Source: Apostichopus japonicus (Eukaryota; Echinodermata; Holothuroidea; Aspidochirotida; Stichopodidae). From it: a stretch of 64,000 nt of DNA. Numbering within the stretch: the first letter of the stretch is position 1; every line of letters starts with the position of its first letter. The notes below the pieces were generated by a model that saw nothing but the letters and a program-made list of their open reading frames with translations, was not told the DNA's origin and made no database searches. The position numbers were made by a program, and so were the translations under genes. The stretch lies in assembly GCF_037975245.1 (NCBI RefSeq), contig NC_092564.1, positions 9,519,984 to 9,583,983 on the forward strand. Direction: 5' to 3'. Positions 52,701-62,229 of this stretch are shown one piece after another.

Positions 52701-55700
52701 AACTTTAATTTCAACTATTTCAAACATAGTGGAAATATGTGGGTTTTTTCCCCCCTATTCTTCAAGTTTGAGCATGTGCTATAAACACTGACACTGACAA
52801 AAAGTGTCTGGGCAACTTACGCTCTAAATCGTGACAACATCATATATTACTCACAACTTATTTGGTGAAAATACAAAAATATTGTCATATTTCTGGAACA
52901 ATACTTTGTAGATTTGTATAAGGGATACATATCATGATATCAAAAGTCGGTAGATATCAACCTAATGCATCAGTCAGACTAGTAATCACAACTTAGAATA
53001 GCTCTGATGATCAGACATTTTTTTTGCAAATAATATTTCTTAAATGTCTTCTTCCCCCATCAGTTTTAAACAACTCAAAGATAATAATTATTCCCCCAAA
53101 CTCACGAGAAAAAGAAGAAGCATGTAATTCCAAATGTCACGGCCAGTTGACAAGACAAGATAAGGTACACCTGAAAATAAACAACAAAAATACAAGAAAG
53201 AAAGAATGAATATAAACATACTGACAGTTACATTGCTCTCGCAATACAACAACATGGTGTGGACACCGAATCCTTTGCAATGTCAGTTTACCCTTTAGTC
53301 AAACTCTTTGTTGCAGAGCCGTAACCATTTCATTTTAGTGACCCGGCTTCCCTCATTTGGTAAATCTTTTTAATTGGTACAACCTAATTAGTCTTCATAT
53401 TTTGTGTGGCAGTTCTGCATATGCTCCGAATGTTGTATCTTACAGTCTTGTTAAGACCCTAGTATGAACAGCCTAGTGTACAGTACCTTTCCTTTTCACA
53501 AAGCTATTTACCCGTATCTATTTGCTGTACTGCCCAGAGAACGCCCGCGGCAACGCTTTCGATTGATATTAGGGTCTTGCACATTTCTCACAAGCTATCT
53601 TATGTTTTTTCTTTGAGTTTGGCAGATTTGCTTCGGAATAGCGAAGAAGCCAATCAGGTTTGCCAATTGGGCCCACTTCCCCCAAAATGTGTATTCAAAG
53701 CACTTCCTCCCACAGTGAACAATCACTTGGCCTTAGATTGGTTGTACACTGTGAGACGGTCGCTAACTGCTGTGGAAGAAACATGATCTCACATGCACAT
53801 GACACGCAATTTCGTAATAATATTATGAATAAAGATCTTTGGAGATTTGTCCAAGACCTTTGTATCGGACAGATCCTCGGGAATGTAAAATACACTTGGG
53901 CAAGCACAAACAGCAACTAGACAGAAAAAAGAAAAGGAGGATTACTTAAAGGACTCATTAAAGAGAACTGTCTTCAGAGCTTTTTTGAAAGAGAGAAATG
54001 TGGATTGAGTAGCAACCGAAGTCGGCAAGTCGTTCCACAGCCTGGCCCCAGTTACAGAATATACACAGTTGCCAAACTGTTGGGGTGGCGGGAACGTTTA
54101 AAGTAGTAGCAGATATGCTTCTTATGAGGTATGACGAATCACGCCTAACATCTTACACAAATAATCGGGGCCTCTTTATTAATACATTTATAAATCAAAC
54201 AAAGAACCTTGAATGTAATGCGCTGCTCAATGTGGAGCCAATGTAAAGTGAAAAGACAGTCCCTGGCACTGTCATATTTTCTTCTGCACAGAATCAATTT
54301 CGCAGATTGGTTTTGTATAGACTGTAAGGGAAGCAGGGTACTAGAGGCAGGTAAACCGATCAGTAAAGCGCATTACAATAGTCAAGATGAGATATTACGA
54401 GACCCAAGACCACAGATTAACAACTTTCACAATCAAGGAACTTACAAATCTGTCTGATTTTGTTAAGGTTTCCACTAGCAATCCTGCATTTCTCAGAAAT
54501 ATGTTTTTTCAGAGAAAACTTAGTGTCACGCTGAACGCCCAATAGTTTAACAGAGTCAACAACATCGACAATAGTATCACCCACCAAAAGAACTTGTCTC
54601 AGTCTTATTGTTATAGAACCGTGAATGAAACACAATGACCTTCGTTTTGTTGTCATTAATCTGTAGTTTATTTTCAGTCATCCAGGTTTTCACACTGGAT
54701 GATGTGTGTTGTAGGACAGGGACAACATGTTGCCCTTCTGCAGTGTTGCCAGATCTAAAATCTGTGTAAAATGATCTAAATCGGTGTAAAATGAGTGATC
54801 ATCTGCATAGCCGATGATATCAACCTGTTGTCGACAAGAGCTCACAGGAAAAATGGACTCAGCCAACGTGATGGCATAACAATAGAAATGGACCTGCTAT
54901 GTACAGATCCCTGTGGGACTGAAGATGACAAATCAGTAGGAACAGCAGAGTTAACTAAGACAACACAATCTCTATAGGATAAAGGTATGATTTTAGGCAA
55001 TTAAAAACCACGTCAGTTGCACCAAATTTGATTTTTAGCAGATTCGTTAGTATTCCGTGGTCGACAGTGCCGAAAGCAGCAGATAAATCAACAGCTACCA
55101 ACAGTGTAGAATGCCTTACGATCCATATTTAGAAGAATATCGTTTTTCAGCTTCACCAATGCCGTCTCAGTACTGTGAAATGGTCTATATGCAATCAGAT
55201 TAGGCGGGAGCTAGGCAATGCATATTCATGAGGGATGATAACTGATCCACCATTGCTCTTTCAGTGAACTTTGTCACTGGACAAAGGTTGCTAACTGGAC
55301 GATAATTTCCATGCATCTATAGACTAGGAGCTTTATGTACAGTATCAAGCAAGTTGTCAAGCTCATGTACTTTGATTCCCGGACTGTTCAAAACGGTGAA
55401 CAGCCCAAGAATAAAAGTACACAAGCTTGACAACAGGATCTACTCGCTGCCAAACAATAGAGACCTCACTGATACTACAATTGTTTAGCTGTTACTGTAC
55501 GAAATGCTCCTAGTCTATATGCAAAGCCTTGGAAACCACTTAAATAAGTTTAAAATCAAAATAAAATAAAACTGTTACCAAACTGCTTATCCACTAGGGA
55601 GCCTGTGTAATAGAATGTGTAAAAGTAAGTTGGCCTGACATTTTGATCCTAGCAGGATCTTCTTCAGAGGCTAAATGACAAGTAACAGTAACAGAAGGGA

Positions 55701-58700
55701 CATAAATAAGTTTAACACTGGAATACAAATATATTAGTGACCCATCAATCTGATCTAATCATCTTTAACTATTTGAAGTTCTCCAACTTTTGACTACTTA
55801 CTTTTCTGATGAAACCATGTCTTACGGCCTTGTCATCAAAAGATCCAGGAGTGGCCGAGAAACCGCCAGTTTCAGCTGAGTGAGGAGGAGCCGATGGAGT
55901 GCTCGTAAACCCAACATTACCACCATCACCTCCTTAGCATAAGAAAATGGAAAAAACCAATGTTATTGATCTTAATCGCCAATTATAACAGCTGCTCTTC
56001 AATCAAAGGCTGGGGAAGGGGGGGATGATGGAACTAAGAGGGCAATGTTGGGGCATGTGACTTTGATTTGACACTGTATCAGAACCACAAAGTCACCTCA
56101 CAAAGCCCCAACCAAATCAAATGGACCATATGTATGTACTCTATATCTCATTCCAGCAAATATGAATGTTTCTCAAACAAGCTGGCAATATTTAATTACT
56201 ACTTTTTCTCAACAAAATGACATTATTTTAAATAATAAAAAGGAGCATTCTCTACAAAAATTAAGGAATAAGAATTCTCTACTAACAAACAGAACCACTT
56301 TTTATTTATGAAAAGGGGCACTTTTGAGGTTTTTTGAAGGAAAAATAAAACTGGCGGCCCTTCTCCACCCAGTGCCCCACTGGTGGATGTCCACTATAAT
56401 GAGATATTATATTCTGACATGATCCAACTAAAATAATTTTCAAAGAGTAGTTTAACTTGTGATTTATTAACTAACAGAAAATAACAGAATTACATTGAAA
56501 ATGGTTTTATAAGTTGCCTAGCAAGCCCCATTTTTTTTTTAACCAATGGAGATACAAAAAAAAACTTTCTATGCAGTTTCAAAATATTCGGGGAGACTCT
56601 TAGGTGCTGCAGTCGGGGAATCATTCAGTGTTTGAATTAATATATGCAAAGTGTCATTTTGAGTTTCATGAATTTTATCACCTAATAAGGCAAAATACTT
56701 ACCAGTTCAGTAAGTACAAACTTGATCTCTATAACTTGTGTCACAATTTGACCATTTTCAGAGCATATACAGCACTTCCTCCCCACTTTGTAAATTATGC
56801 CACACCGCAAAATTATTTTATGGACTACCTGTACTTTGTTTATGAAGGTTTTAATTTTGGTAACATTGCAGGAAGTTGGCAACCAAACTACTGTATCATT
56901 GGCTGCTTTAATCCCTTAATTTAAAAGTTCATAATTCATGATCTACAGGTATATATTGCATGTCTCAAGATGTAGAGATGTAAATGTGTCACAAACAATT
57001 GATGAAGAGGATTTCCCATGTTTACACAGGAATTCCAATGTTTACAGAGCATTTCCCATGTTAACAGAACATTTCCCATGTTTACAGAGCATTTCCCATG
57101 TTTACATAGAATTTCTCATACATGTGTACAGATGAGAGATCCACGTTAGTATTGTAGATCTTACTGTCAATTAATGTCTAAAGATGACGGAGTGTCACAA
57201 TGTAAGACTGTTGTTGCTGTTGCTGTGATTCTGACATGATAAGATGTGTACAGTGAAGATCTCAACAAGAGAAAGATATTGTAAAACAAAATGTGTGAAA
57301 ACAAACATTGAAGTTGCATCAAAATGAAAAGCACTGTGTGAAATACTGTACAATGCGTACTCAAAATAACCTTAAAATAAAACAAAACTGTTAGCAAACT
57401 GTTTAACCACAAAGCCTGTGTAAGAGAATGTGTAAAAGGAAGAGGGCCCAACATTTTTATACTAGCAGGATCTTCTTCAGAGGCTGAAGAAGATCCTGCT
57501 AGGATGGAACTTCAGGCCCTCTTGCTTTTACATATTAAAAATAACCGTATTAAAGTGTGGCATCTTAAAATAGAGACTTTGTCAACAAACAAACATTGAG
57601 ACTTAATAAACTGCCAAAAAAAAACGAAAAAAAAAATGAGAATTGAAAAAGCAACAGCTTTACAGTAAATTATCAATTTAGGTAAATCCTGTTTGTCACC
57701 CAAAATCAGCATAATTTCTTTTTTAAATGCATAAGAAGAACCTAATTTCTGCACACACTAAATCATGCCTAAAGCTATTCATTCTTAGCATGTCATTTCA
57801 TAACAAGTTTCACGATCAGCATTGTCCTGTCACGATAGTTTACAAACTTACAAAAAAAGATTTTCTGCTGGCATGATTCCATTCATACTTCTTCATTGTA
57901 TATAAGGTTAAAGGTACAATGAATCTTTTGATTTTTAACTCTTGAAAACATCTTTTTGTGTAAGTCTGTTTTCATAAGCTCTACACCATTGATTTGAGTT
58001 CATTGTAATTAAAACAACAAGAACCTTTTTTTTCAGCTCAATTGCCATGATGACATCACTACCAACCCTGTGGTTGCAATTTCACAGAATTTGAAACAAT
58101 TTGTATCTTCACATTCCACAACACCAAATGGTTGCCATTTAGATGTGGTTTTTAAATAATTAAAGCTGCAGAAAGTTTCCAGCAATTTTGTTTAAGAAAA
58201 AAAAAAGATTGCCACCAGAATATTCCTATTAAATAAAGTGTGTAACCCAAACTTTATCCCTGGAAGCTTTTTTTTTTTTTGGCTTTCCAAAAGCTACCCG
58301 TACAGTATATCAGTTTACAATTTCATACCATCAATAAAAAACCTTGAAGTCAAGGTATTTTGTACACGATGCCTGTATACGATGGCAATGAGAAACGAAA
58401 GTAACTATACTGCATGAGGTACAGACACATTCCAATGAAAAATTGTATCAAAACTAAATCAATAAAACTACTGTACTGTGCTATTGGTTCAAAACCAAGT
58501 GTGCAAACCTGAACCAGAAGTTTTAAAATGTGAGAGTACAGTATCTTGGAAATGTGCTACTGTGCAGTAGCTATCCTTGACAGTTAGAACATCAAGCAAT
58601 ACTTCATAGAAAAATAAGTCCAAAAGGAATTCTCCAACTACATATACACATTAGAGGGAAAAGATCAGCATTTTGCCCAAACATTGCTATATTACATAGT

Positions 58701-61700
58701 AGTTGTAGCAGTTGATGATTGGTCTCAAAATTAACTTTCATCAAAAAAAAAAACATTTCAAAATGGATGCACGTAAGGGCAGGCATCCCAGACTTGAATT
58801 CACAGGGAACCAGTTAAGCCTCCATGTGGAAAGTTTGCATCGTGTGTGTATGTGTGTGGGGGCATGAGTGTGCTTCTGGATTAACTTTCACGCCTGTTTT
58901 CTTTACTTCATTGCTTTTTTTTTCAGAAGGGGGGGGGGGGTTGAGGAGGGCAGAGAAGGAAGCAGGCAGCAACACAACATGTCATGGGTAACTTCAATCC
59001 ACTTAATGAGGGTAGAGTAGACACAAAGAGAGGAGATACTATGAGATAGGCCAGTGAACAGAGTTCATCTTACATAAATTAAAGAAACATATTCCTCTGT
59101 TTATATTCATCAGTAGAGATTGGAAAATATCAATCTGGTAAAATGATGGAGACAACATGTTTTACAAACAAAATACTGTACACTGAGAAGGATGGTATGG
59201 AACACTGAAACATGTGATTGCAACTTGTTAAAAAAACCCAAAGCAGAATGTCACCCACTTAGGCAGAAGATTTGGCTCGCACGCAGTATATATCTCTTCA
59301 GGCAACTTTCCAGTGATATTTTAAAAGAGCATGTAATGTCACTTTGTGTTAGGTATGTCAGTAACATAAGGCTTTCACTTTCTACTACTACTACTACTGT
59401 AAGTCGTGTCAAATGACCACAGTGAAATCACGGAGACCGTGAAAGCTGAGAACTTCAGGGTGGTGATGATAAACTTGATTATTTCAAATTATTTTTTCAC
59501 ATCATGTTCCTACTGATTTAATAACCATTCGCAGGACCGTAGATATATACCTAAACTATAATACCTAAACTATATATACCTCAACCATATCTACCTAAAC
59601 TAATTTAAACTGGCGCTTTAAACCATATACAATTATGAAACCAACTAAGTGCTTCTGGAGAGTGGTTGGGTCCATTGCACTATACGTACATCAAACAGGT
59701 GTACAATGAGGATGATCACCCACTCATAACTCAGGAGGCCTCAAAATTCATTGGCAGGATATCACATGATAAGTCTAGTTACAATAGTCAGTCAACAAAG
59801 TGGCATGATGCTTGTACATAAACTAACATACCGTAAGCACTGTTTTATTGCTTATGATCAGCAGATATTTGTTTGGGCTACTTTCATATGCCAGAGGAAC
59901 TACAGTAATGCATCCTGTAAGTCAGGAAAATAATCATATAATTTTTTAAGCACATGCCTTTTTTTTGTAGCAAAATGTGGATAAAATTGTGAAATTCTAG
60001 ACTAGATCAATCAGGACGGCTTCTATGACAATACAATTTGCAGAGAATTATTTTTCTCTCAAGATTGTTTTATATTACTGTTCATTTCAGACAAAAATTC
60101 ACCTATTAATATTTTGTTTAAGATACAAAAACACCACCATCTTTACTTTCAAACTAATTAAATAAGTCCTCGGATAAGAACAATAGGCACATCACAAGTA
60201 CAATACATATCATTGTGTCCCTCCAGGATCAAACAGTAAACGATGCCATATCACACTACAGAGGAAATGTGGTTGTTAGGGGGATACTGTAATGCTACAT
60301 GCATGTTATGAAACCAACGTTCACAGAGTTTAAAAAATGTCACAATTGCTTTGGACATTAAAAGTCTAAGCAATGCAGTACCTACTGAAAAAAGAAAAAT
60401 ATTGAGTATTCATCCCCCACCCAATTAACTGCTTAGAGGCATTTTCGATATACCTGCTTTGAATAAAGTTTCAAAAACCAGAGTACTTCCTGGACTTATC
60501 ATCTTTCCTTACTCAGAATTCTCCCTCACAGTTGGACTACCCTACTTTTCTATCAGCATTCCACTGTTCTGAGAATACGTCCTCTCAGATATTTCGCCCC
60601 CCTCCCCCCCACCCACACGCTAGACTTGCAGATAACCTAGTTACCTACGTACCGTTGATCGTTTCATTCACAATCCCTAGTTTATTACAGTAGCCGGTAT
60701 CATAATTAATAAATCAGGAGAATCAATAACTGACAATTGTACAATGCTTTTCATTACTTTCACGTTTTATGTCAACCCCGACATATCTCTTGCACGAGTC
60801 AGCTACACTATGGTACAGTAGCATGTGAAAATAGAAAAAGTGGCAACTTGCATTAGTAGCCCACAATAAGTATGCATTTTTCTTTCAATTTTGAGAACAA
60901 TGTTAGCAATGCATTAAAGGGATTCCTACCAAACTGCTAAGTCCTGTACGTAGTGATACCATGAAACAAATAATAAACAAACTACCACACCTCCCTTTAT
61001 AAAGCAAGTGTGTGCAGCAGTTCAAAAAAGAAAATCTGCATTAAACCCCCTTCCCCACACCCCCCCCCCACCCCTCATTCCTATGCATGTTCTGGACGTT
61101 GTTGCTATTGTGATCATGCACTTTTGCAGGGACATGTGTGGATTACAATTTTGCATGAAGTGTAAAACAAGAAGCAATGGATGACATTTCTGCTTTGGGT
61201 TAATATAATTATGCAAAAGCTCAACTGCAAGTTATAGAAAATTGTTACTTGGAGTAACAATTCCCCGATTAAAATTTCAGTAAACTGTTTCCGACTGGGA
61301 GTATAATACCTTCATTATTCACCGCCAAAAGTGGTTCATTGGCTAAAAAGAAAGAAGAGGAAACTATGAAACATAAACCTGGTTATATAACCTTCATGAG
61401 AAGTTAATAATCTGCCAACTACCAAGCTGTTTTTAGAGTGAACAGCTTCTTTCTTCATGAGAAGTTAATAATCTGCGAACTACCAAGCAGTTTTAGAGTG
61501 AACAGCTTCTTTCTGGCAATGTATTTGCATCCATATTGTGTTTGTTGACTGTCAAGCAAAATGTAATACTTATGGTGCAAGTATGATGCACTCATTTCAC
61601 CTTTGTACCGACCATAATCTCCTATTATCTCTACACACTGCAAAACAATACAGTATCCTGTTTGCACAGTACTGTAGTTCCTGTTGAAAACTTGTAAAAA

Positions 61701-62224
61701 CTAGGAAATAGGTTCCTGATTAATTGGAAATGCTGAACCGGAGACGGTAGGATATAATCGAAAAGGAAAAGTACTAAGTTGGTATAACTATGAGAAAACA
61801 AAATAGGACTAGATAAACACCAGGCATGCCTATCACACAATACTATATATATATTACAGTAAATCCAAGCTGAGCAGCACAGACACCAAGACATTCCCTT
61901 TTTTAAGAAAAGATCTCTTAATGAGCCAAATTTTTCTTTCAAGCAGTTTCCTTAGATCTAGTCAATGCCGATTGTGTAGAGTCTCACTTGTTTTTGTTGC
62001 CAGTCAGTTGACGAAGCGAGATAAGTTATGACATAACAACGGTGTCCCAGGGTAATGATGAGCCTGTGAAACTTACCTGAGGTATCCTGAGGTGGATAAG
62101 CATAGCCAGTTTGTGGTGGAGGGTAAGCAGTGTTCCCCTGAGGAGGGGGGTAAGGACTGTGTTGGTATCCAGGTGGGTAAGCTGGATCAGTCTCATTATA
62201 CGGAGGGGGGTTTGATGAGTCCAT
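40623..62224 (-). CDS. GRINA-like: Lifeguard/TMBIM-family (GRINA-like) seven-pass membrane protein, complete spliced CDS
   Basis: Joined exons, 5' to 3' on the minus strand: 62077-62224, 55802-55932, 53106-53170, 52447-52500, 51276-51366, 50215-50252, 49234-49294, 44680-44814, 43453-43506, then 40623-40772. They total 927 nt (308 aa); using the alternative last exon 42857-43000 gives 921 nt (306 aa). All introns are GT-AG and every phase closes. Residues 1-75 are rich in Pro, Tyr and Gly, with a PPxY motif at 6-9 (a possible WW-domain site). The family signature DDKAVRHGFIRK is at 82-93. Predicted membrane segments lie near 94-115, 127-147, 153-174, 183-206, 217-238, 242-265 and 285-304. Asp264 (YDTQ) and Asp291 (LYIDI) match the di-aspartyl latch known from BI-1/YetJ proteins. 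Members sit in Golgi, ER or endolysosomal membranes, leak Ca2+ and restrain cell death; these roles come from the family, not from this sequence. SYMVG in TM3 recalls GRINA most, but the exact vertebrate orthologue is uncertain. Confidence 0.95.
41478..41650. repeat. ~48-bp C-rich minisatellite, about 3.5 copies
   Basis: The unit contains CTCACCCCGCCC, then GACACCCACACTCATCTCAC and CCCACACCCCT. It lies between alternative last exons A and B of the Lifeguard gene. Confidence 0.92.
42076..42325. repeat. 64-bp tandem repeat, 4 copies, each with a palindromic core
   Basis: Units start at 42076, 42140, 42204 and about 42268. Each contains the inverted pair AGGTAAA-GGCA-TTTACCT. Located downstream of last exon B, before last exon A. 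Confidence 0.94.
42586..42835. repeat. Tandem duplication of about 127 bp next to last exon B
   Basis: Both copies contain GAGAGTGAACCCAAGGCTGC, AGCGTGGTACCACCACAGA and GCCATGGCAACCATTCAGCA. The second ends only about 20 nt from the stop codon of exon B. Confidence 0.92.
42857..43000 (-). CDS. GRINA-like: Lifeguard alternative last exon B (proximal): latch and TM7
   Basis: 144 nt (47 aa plus TAG). Starts FLVYDTQLIIGGRRHEISAE, continues through YVDIVYIFLIILNLVG and ends RS. Acceptor GATTCTTGCAG. Both latch aspartates are present. It is the first last-exon met when transcribing from exon 9 (452-nt intron). There is no AATAAA close by; an ATTAAA lies about 590 nt downstream near 42262, so its 3' end is not fixed. 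Confidence 0.9.
   Translation of the reverse strand, partial: FLVYDTQLIIGGRRHEISAEEYIYGALQLYVDIVYIFLIILNLVGRS
43453..43506 (-). CDS. GRINA-like: Lifeguard coding exon 9: most of TM6, before the alternative ends
   Basis: 54 nt, phase 0 at both ends, encoding NSVLYTVYAWLAAVLFTM. Acceptor ATTCCTACAG, donor ATG|GTAAGT. It can join either last exon: both continue FLVYDTQ and recreate the family motif LFTMFLxYDTQL. Confidence 0.94.
43631..44350. repeat. 20-bp minisatellite, about 36 copies
   Basis: Unit ACTGGGCTCTATAAGGTACG with scattered C/T and G/A variants. It fills over half of Lifeguard intron 8. Blocks with shared variants (for example GGGTACGGCTGTGCTCTATA) recur, showing segmental duplication inside the array. 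Confidence 0.97.
44356..44537. repeat. Second 20-bp minisatellite, about 9 copies
   Basis: Unit ACCCAGAACCAAACGCTACC. It directly abuts the preceding array, has the same unit length and an unrelated or only weakly related sequence. Confidence 0.95.
44680..44814 (-). CDS. GRINA-like: Lifeguard coding exon 8: TM4-TM5
   Basis: 135 nt, phase 0 at both ends. Encodes GVVFSVSIFAIQTRFDFT, the hallmark FxxQTxxDFT of the family, then GCGGFLFVFLMGLSMFGII and on to FASTG. Acceptor TGTTTGTTTAG, donor GGG|GTGAGA. Confidence 0.95.
44898..47943. mobile_element. Large AGGTCA-rich repeat element in intron 7, about 3 kb
   Basis: Bounded by GGTTCCTTGCTT (44898-44909) and its inverse AAGCAAGGAACC (47932-47943). 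The interior is a ~400-bp tandem repeat: the AAAAGGTCACCAGAGGTCAA landmark lies near 45692, 46092 and 46491, with a fourth near 47436 after diverged copies. It ends in a CA-rich tract at 47862-47902. No transposase seen; superfamily unknown. Confidence 0.7.
48692..48913 (+). pseudogene. 3' end of a LINE ORF2 (C-terminal fragment)
   Basis: The plus-strand frame contains DSLKLIKDISHLDITKCSFS followed by QRVGNNLPEWFVGSNSVLSF and KKNI. This is the pattern LDxRKxxFSQRVVNxWNxLPxxVVxAxSVxxFKxxLD that ends ORF2 of CR1/Rex-type LINEs. Only the tail is visible, inside intron 7 of the Lifeguard gene and opposite to it. The preceding 48497-48690 stretch is open and may be more of the same element, but I do not recognise it. 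Confidence 0.6.
49234..49294 (-). CDS. GRINA-like: Lifeguard coding exon 7: loop and start of TM4
   Basis: 61 nt encoding FYSYQSDGLQTVLVSLGICV, equivalent to the SFYxxxAVxxAxGI region of vertebrate members. Acceptor CTTGTTTCAG, donor GTG|GTAAGT. Confidence 0.93.
50215..50252 (-). CDS. GRINA-like: Lifeguard coding exon 6: rest of TM3
   Basis: Very short exon (38 nt) encoding TLAMSYMVGTIT. SYMVG is shared with GRINA/Lifeguard proteins. Acceptor CGTTTCAG, donor AAG|GTAAGC, leaving in phase 2. Confidence 0.92.
51276..51366 (-). CDS. GRINA-like: Lifeguard coding exon 5: TM2 and start of TM3
   Basis: 91 nt encoding AIFLVTYITLVCC, a basic loop (GNVRRNYPTN), then LIALCIF. This matches the family pattern LxxxCCxxxRRxxPxN. 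Acceptor ATTTTACAG, donor TTT|GTAAGT. Confidence 0.94.
52447..52500 (-). CDS. GRINA-like: Lifeguard coding exon 4: loop 1 and start of TM2
   Basis: 54 nt encoding DPVKEFIHSNQWLYWIA. Acceptor ATCATTTCAG, donor ATA|GTAAGC. The split codon at each end (Ser115 and Tyr133) is completed correctly by the neighbouring exons. Confidence 0.93.
53106..53170 (-). CDS. GRINA-like: Lifeguard coding exon 3: TM1
   Basis: 65 nt encoding VYLILSCQLAVTFGITC followed by four Phe. This is the first membrane helix, equivalent to VYxILxxQL in the family. Acceptor TTATTTTCAG, donor CTC|GTGAGT, leaving in phase 2. Confidence 0.94.
53940..55316 (-). pseudogene. Decayed non-LTR retrotransposon (CR1/L2-like) reverse transcriptase
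   Basis: Read on the minus strand in broken frames, RT landmarks appear in order: NYRPVSNLCPVTKFTERA near 55260-55310, then a stretch like HSTETALVKLKNDILLNMD near 55120-55180, DLSAAF-DTVDH-like residues near 55060, the catalytic YADD at 54798-54809, VKLLGVQRDTKFSLKKHIS near 54500-54560, HWLHIEQRITFKVLCLIY near 54190-54245, and the tail GARLWNDLPTSVATQSTFLS near 54000-54050. Several frameshifts and stops make it inactive. It is 5'-truncated and lies in intron 2 of the Lifeguard gene, in the same orientation. Confidence 0.85.
55318..55519. mobile_element. Fold-back MITE-like element
   Basis: 14-bp perfect inverted ends, TATAGACTAGGAGC at 55318-55331 and GCTCCTAGTCTATA at 55506-55519. A second, internal imperfect palindrome lies between (GTTGTCAAGC near 55353 with GCTTGACAAC near 55425). 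It sits at the broken 5' edge of the LINE fossil. Confidence 0.7.
55570..55690 (-). repeat. Dispersed repeat with CTGAAGAAGATCCTGCTAGG motif, copy A
   Basis: About 120 bp shared with 57375-57490, from ATAAAACTGTTACCAAACTG through GAATGTGTAAAAG to AGCAGGATCTTCTTCAGAGG. Confidence 0.8.
55802..55932 (-). CDS. GRINA-like: Lifeguard coding exon 2: end of the tail and entry to TM1
   Basis: 131 nt, entered in phase 1 and left in phase 0. Encodes a Gly/Ser/Thr/Pro linker and then FDDKAVRHGFIRK, the conserved stretch just before TM1 in Lifeguard proteins. The acceptor is TTATGCTAAG after a T-rich tract and the donor is AAA|GTAAGT. Confidence 0.94.
57003..57116. repeat. ~20-bp tandem repeat, about 5 copies
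   Basis: CATTTCCCATGTTTACAGAG repeats with small changes. Located in Lifeguard intron 1. Confidence 0.88.
57375..57540. repeat. Dispersed repeat, copy B, with inverted 3' duplication
   Basis: Matches 55570-55690 up to the CTTCTTCAG motif. It then turns back on itself: TAGCAGGATCTTCTTCAG (57463-57480) and CTGAAGAAGATCCTGCTA (57484-57501) form a perfect 18-bp hairpin with a 3-nt loop. After it comes another copy of the CAGGCCCTCTTGCTTTTA end. Confidence 0.85.
61310..61342 (-). CDS. GRINA-like: Candidate 33-nt cassette microexon of the Lifeguard gene
   Basis: On the minus strand a strong pyrimidine tract ending TTTCTTTTTAG comes just before 33 nt that end at AAG|GTATTA. Both edges fit the phase-1 intron between exons 1 and 2. 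Inclusion would insert eleven residues (ANEPLLAVNNE) before GGDGG without shifting the frame. The donor is only moderate after GT. The basis is splice-site fit and length; I see no homology, so this may be a chance fit. Confidence 0.4.
62077..62224 (-). CDS. GRINA-like: Lifeguard coding exon 1: start codon and Pro/Tyr-rich cytosolic tail
   Basis: Encodes residues 1-49 plus the first base of codon 50. Short PYPPP/AYPPP-type repeats fill the exon, and a PPPY motif follows the start. The donor CAG|GTAAGT is at 62076/62077. Four bases upstream of the ATG there is a good acceptor (ATATCTGCAG, ending near 62229), so the 5' UTR is probably split and a non-coding first exon lies further upstream. I could not place that exon. 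Confidence 0.92.
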
Positions 62225-62229
62225 TTTAC

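Noticed and set aside
56604-56924. 106-codon plus-strand open frame
   Set aside because: Antisense in Lifeguard intron 1, aromatic-rich from AT-rich codons, with no recognisable domain.
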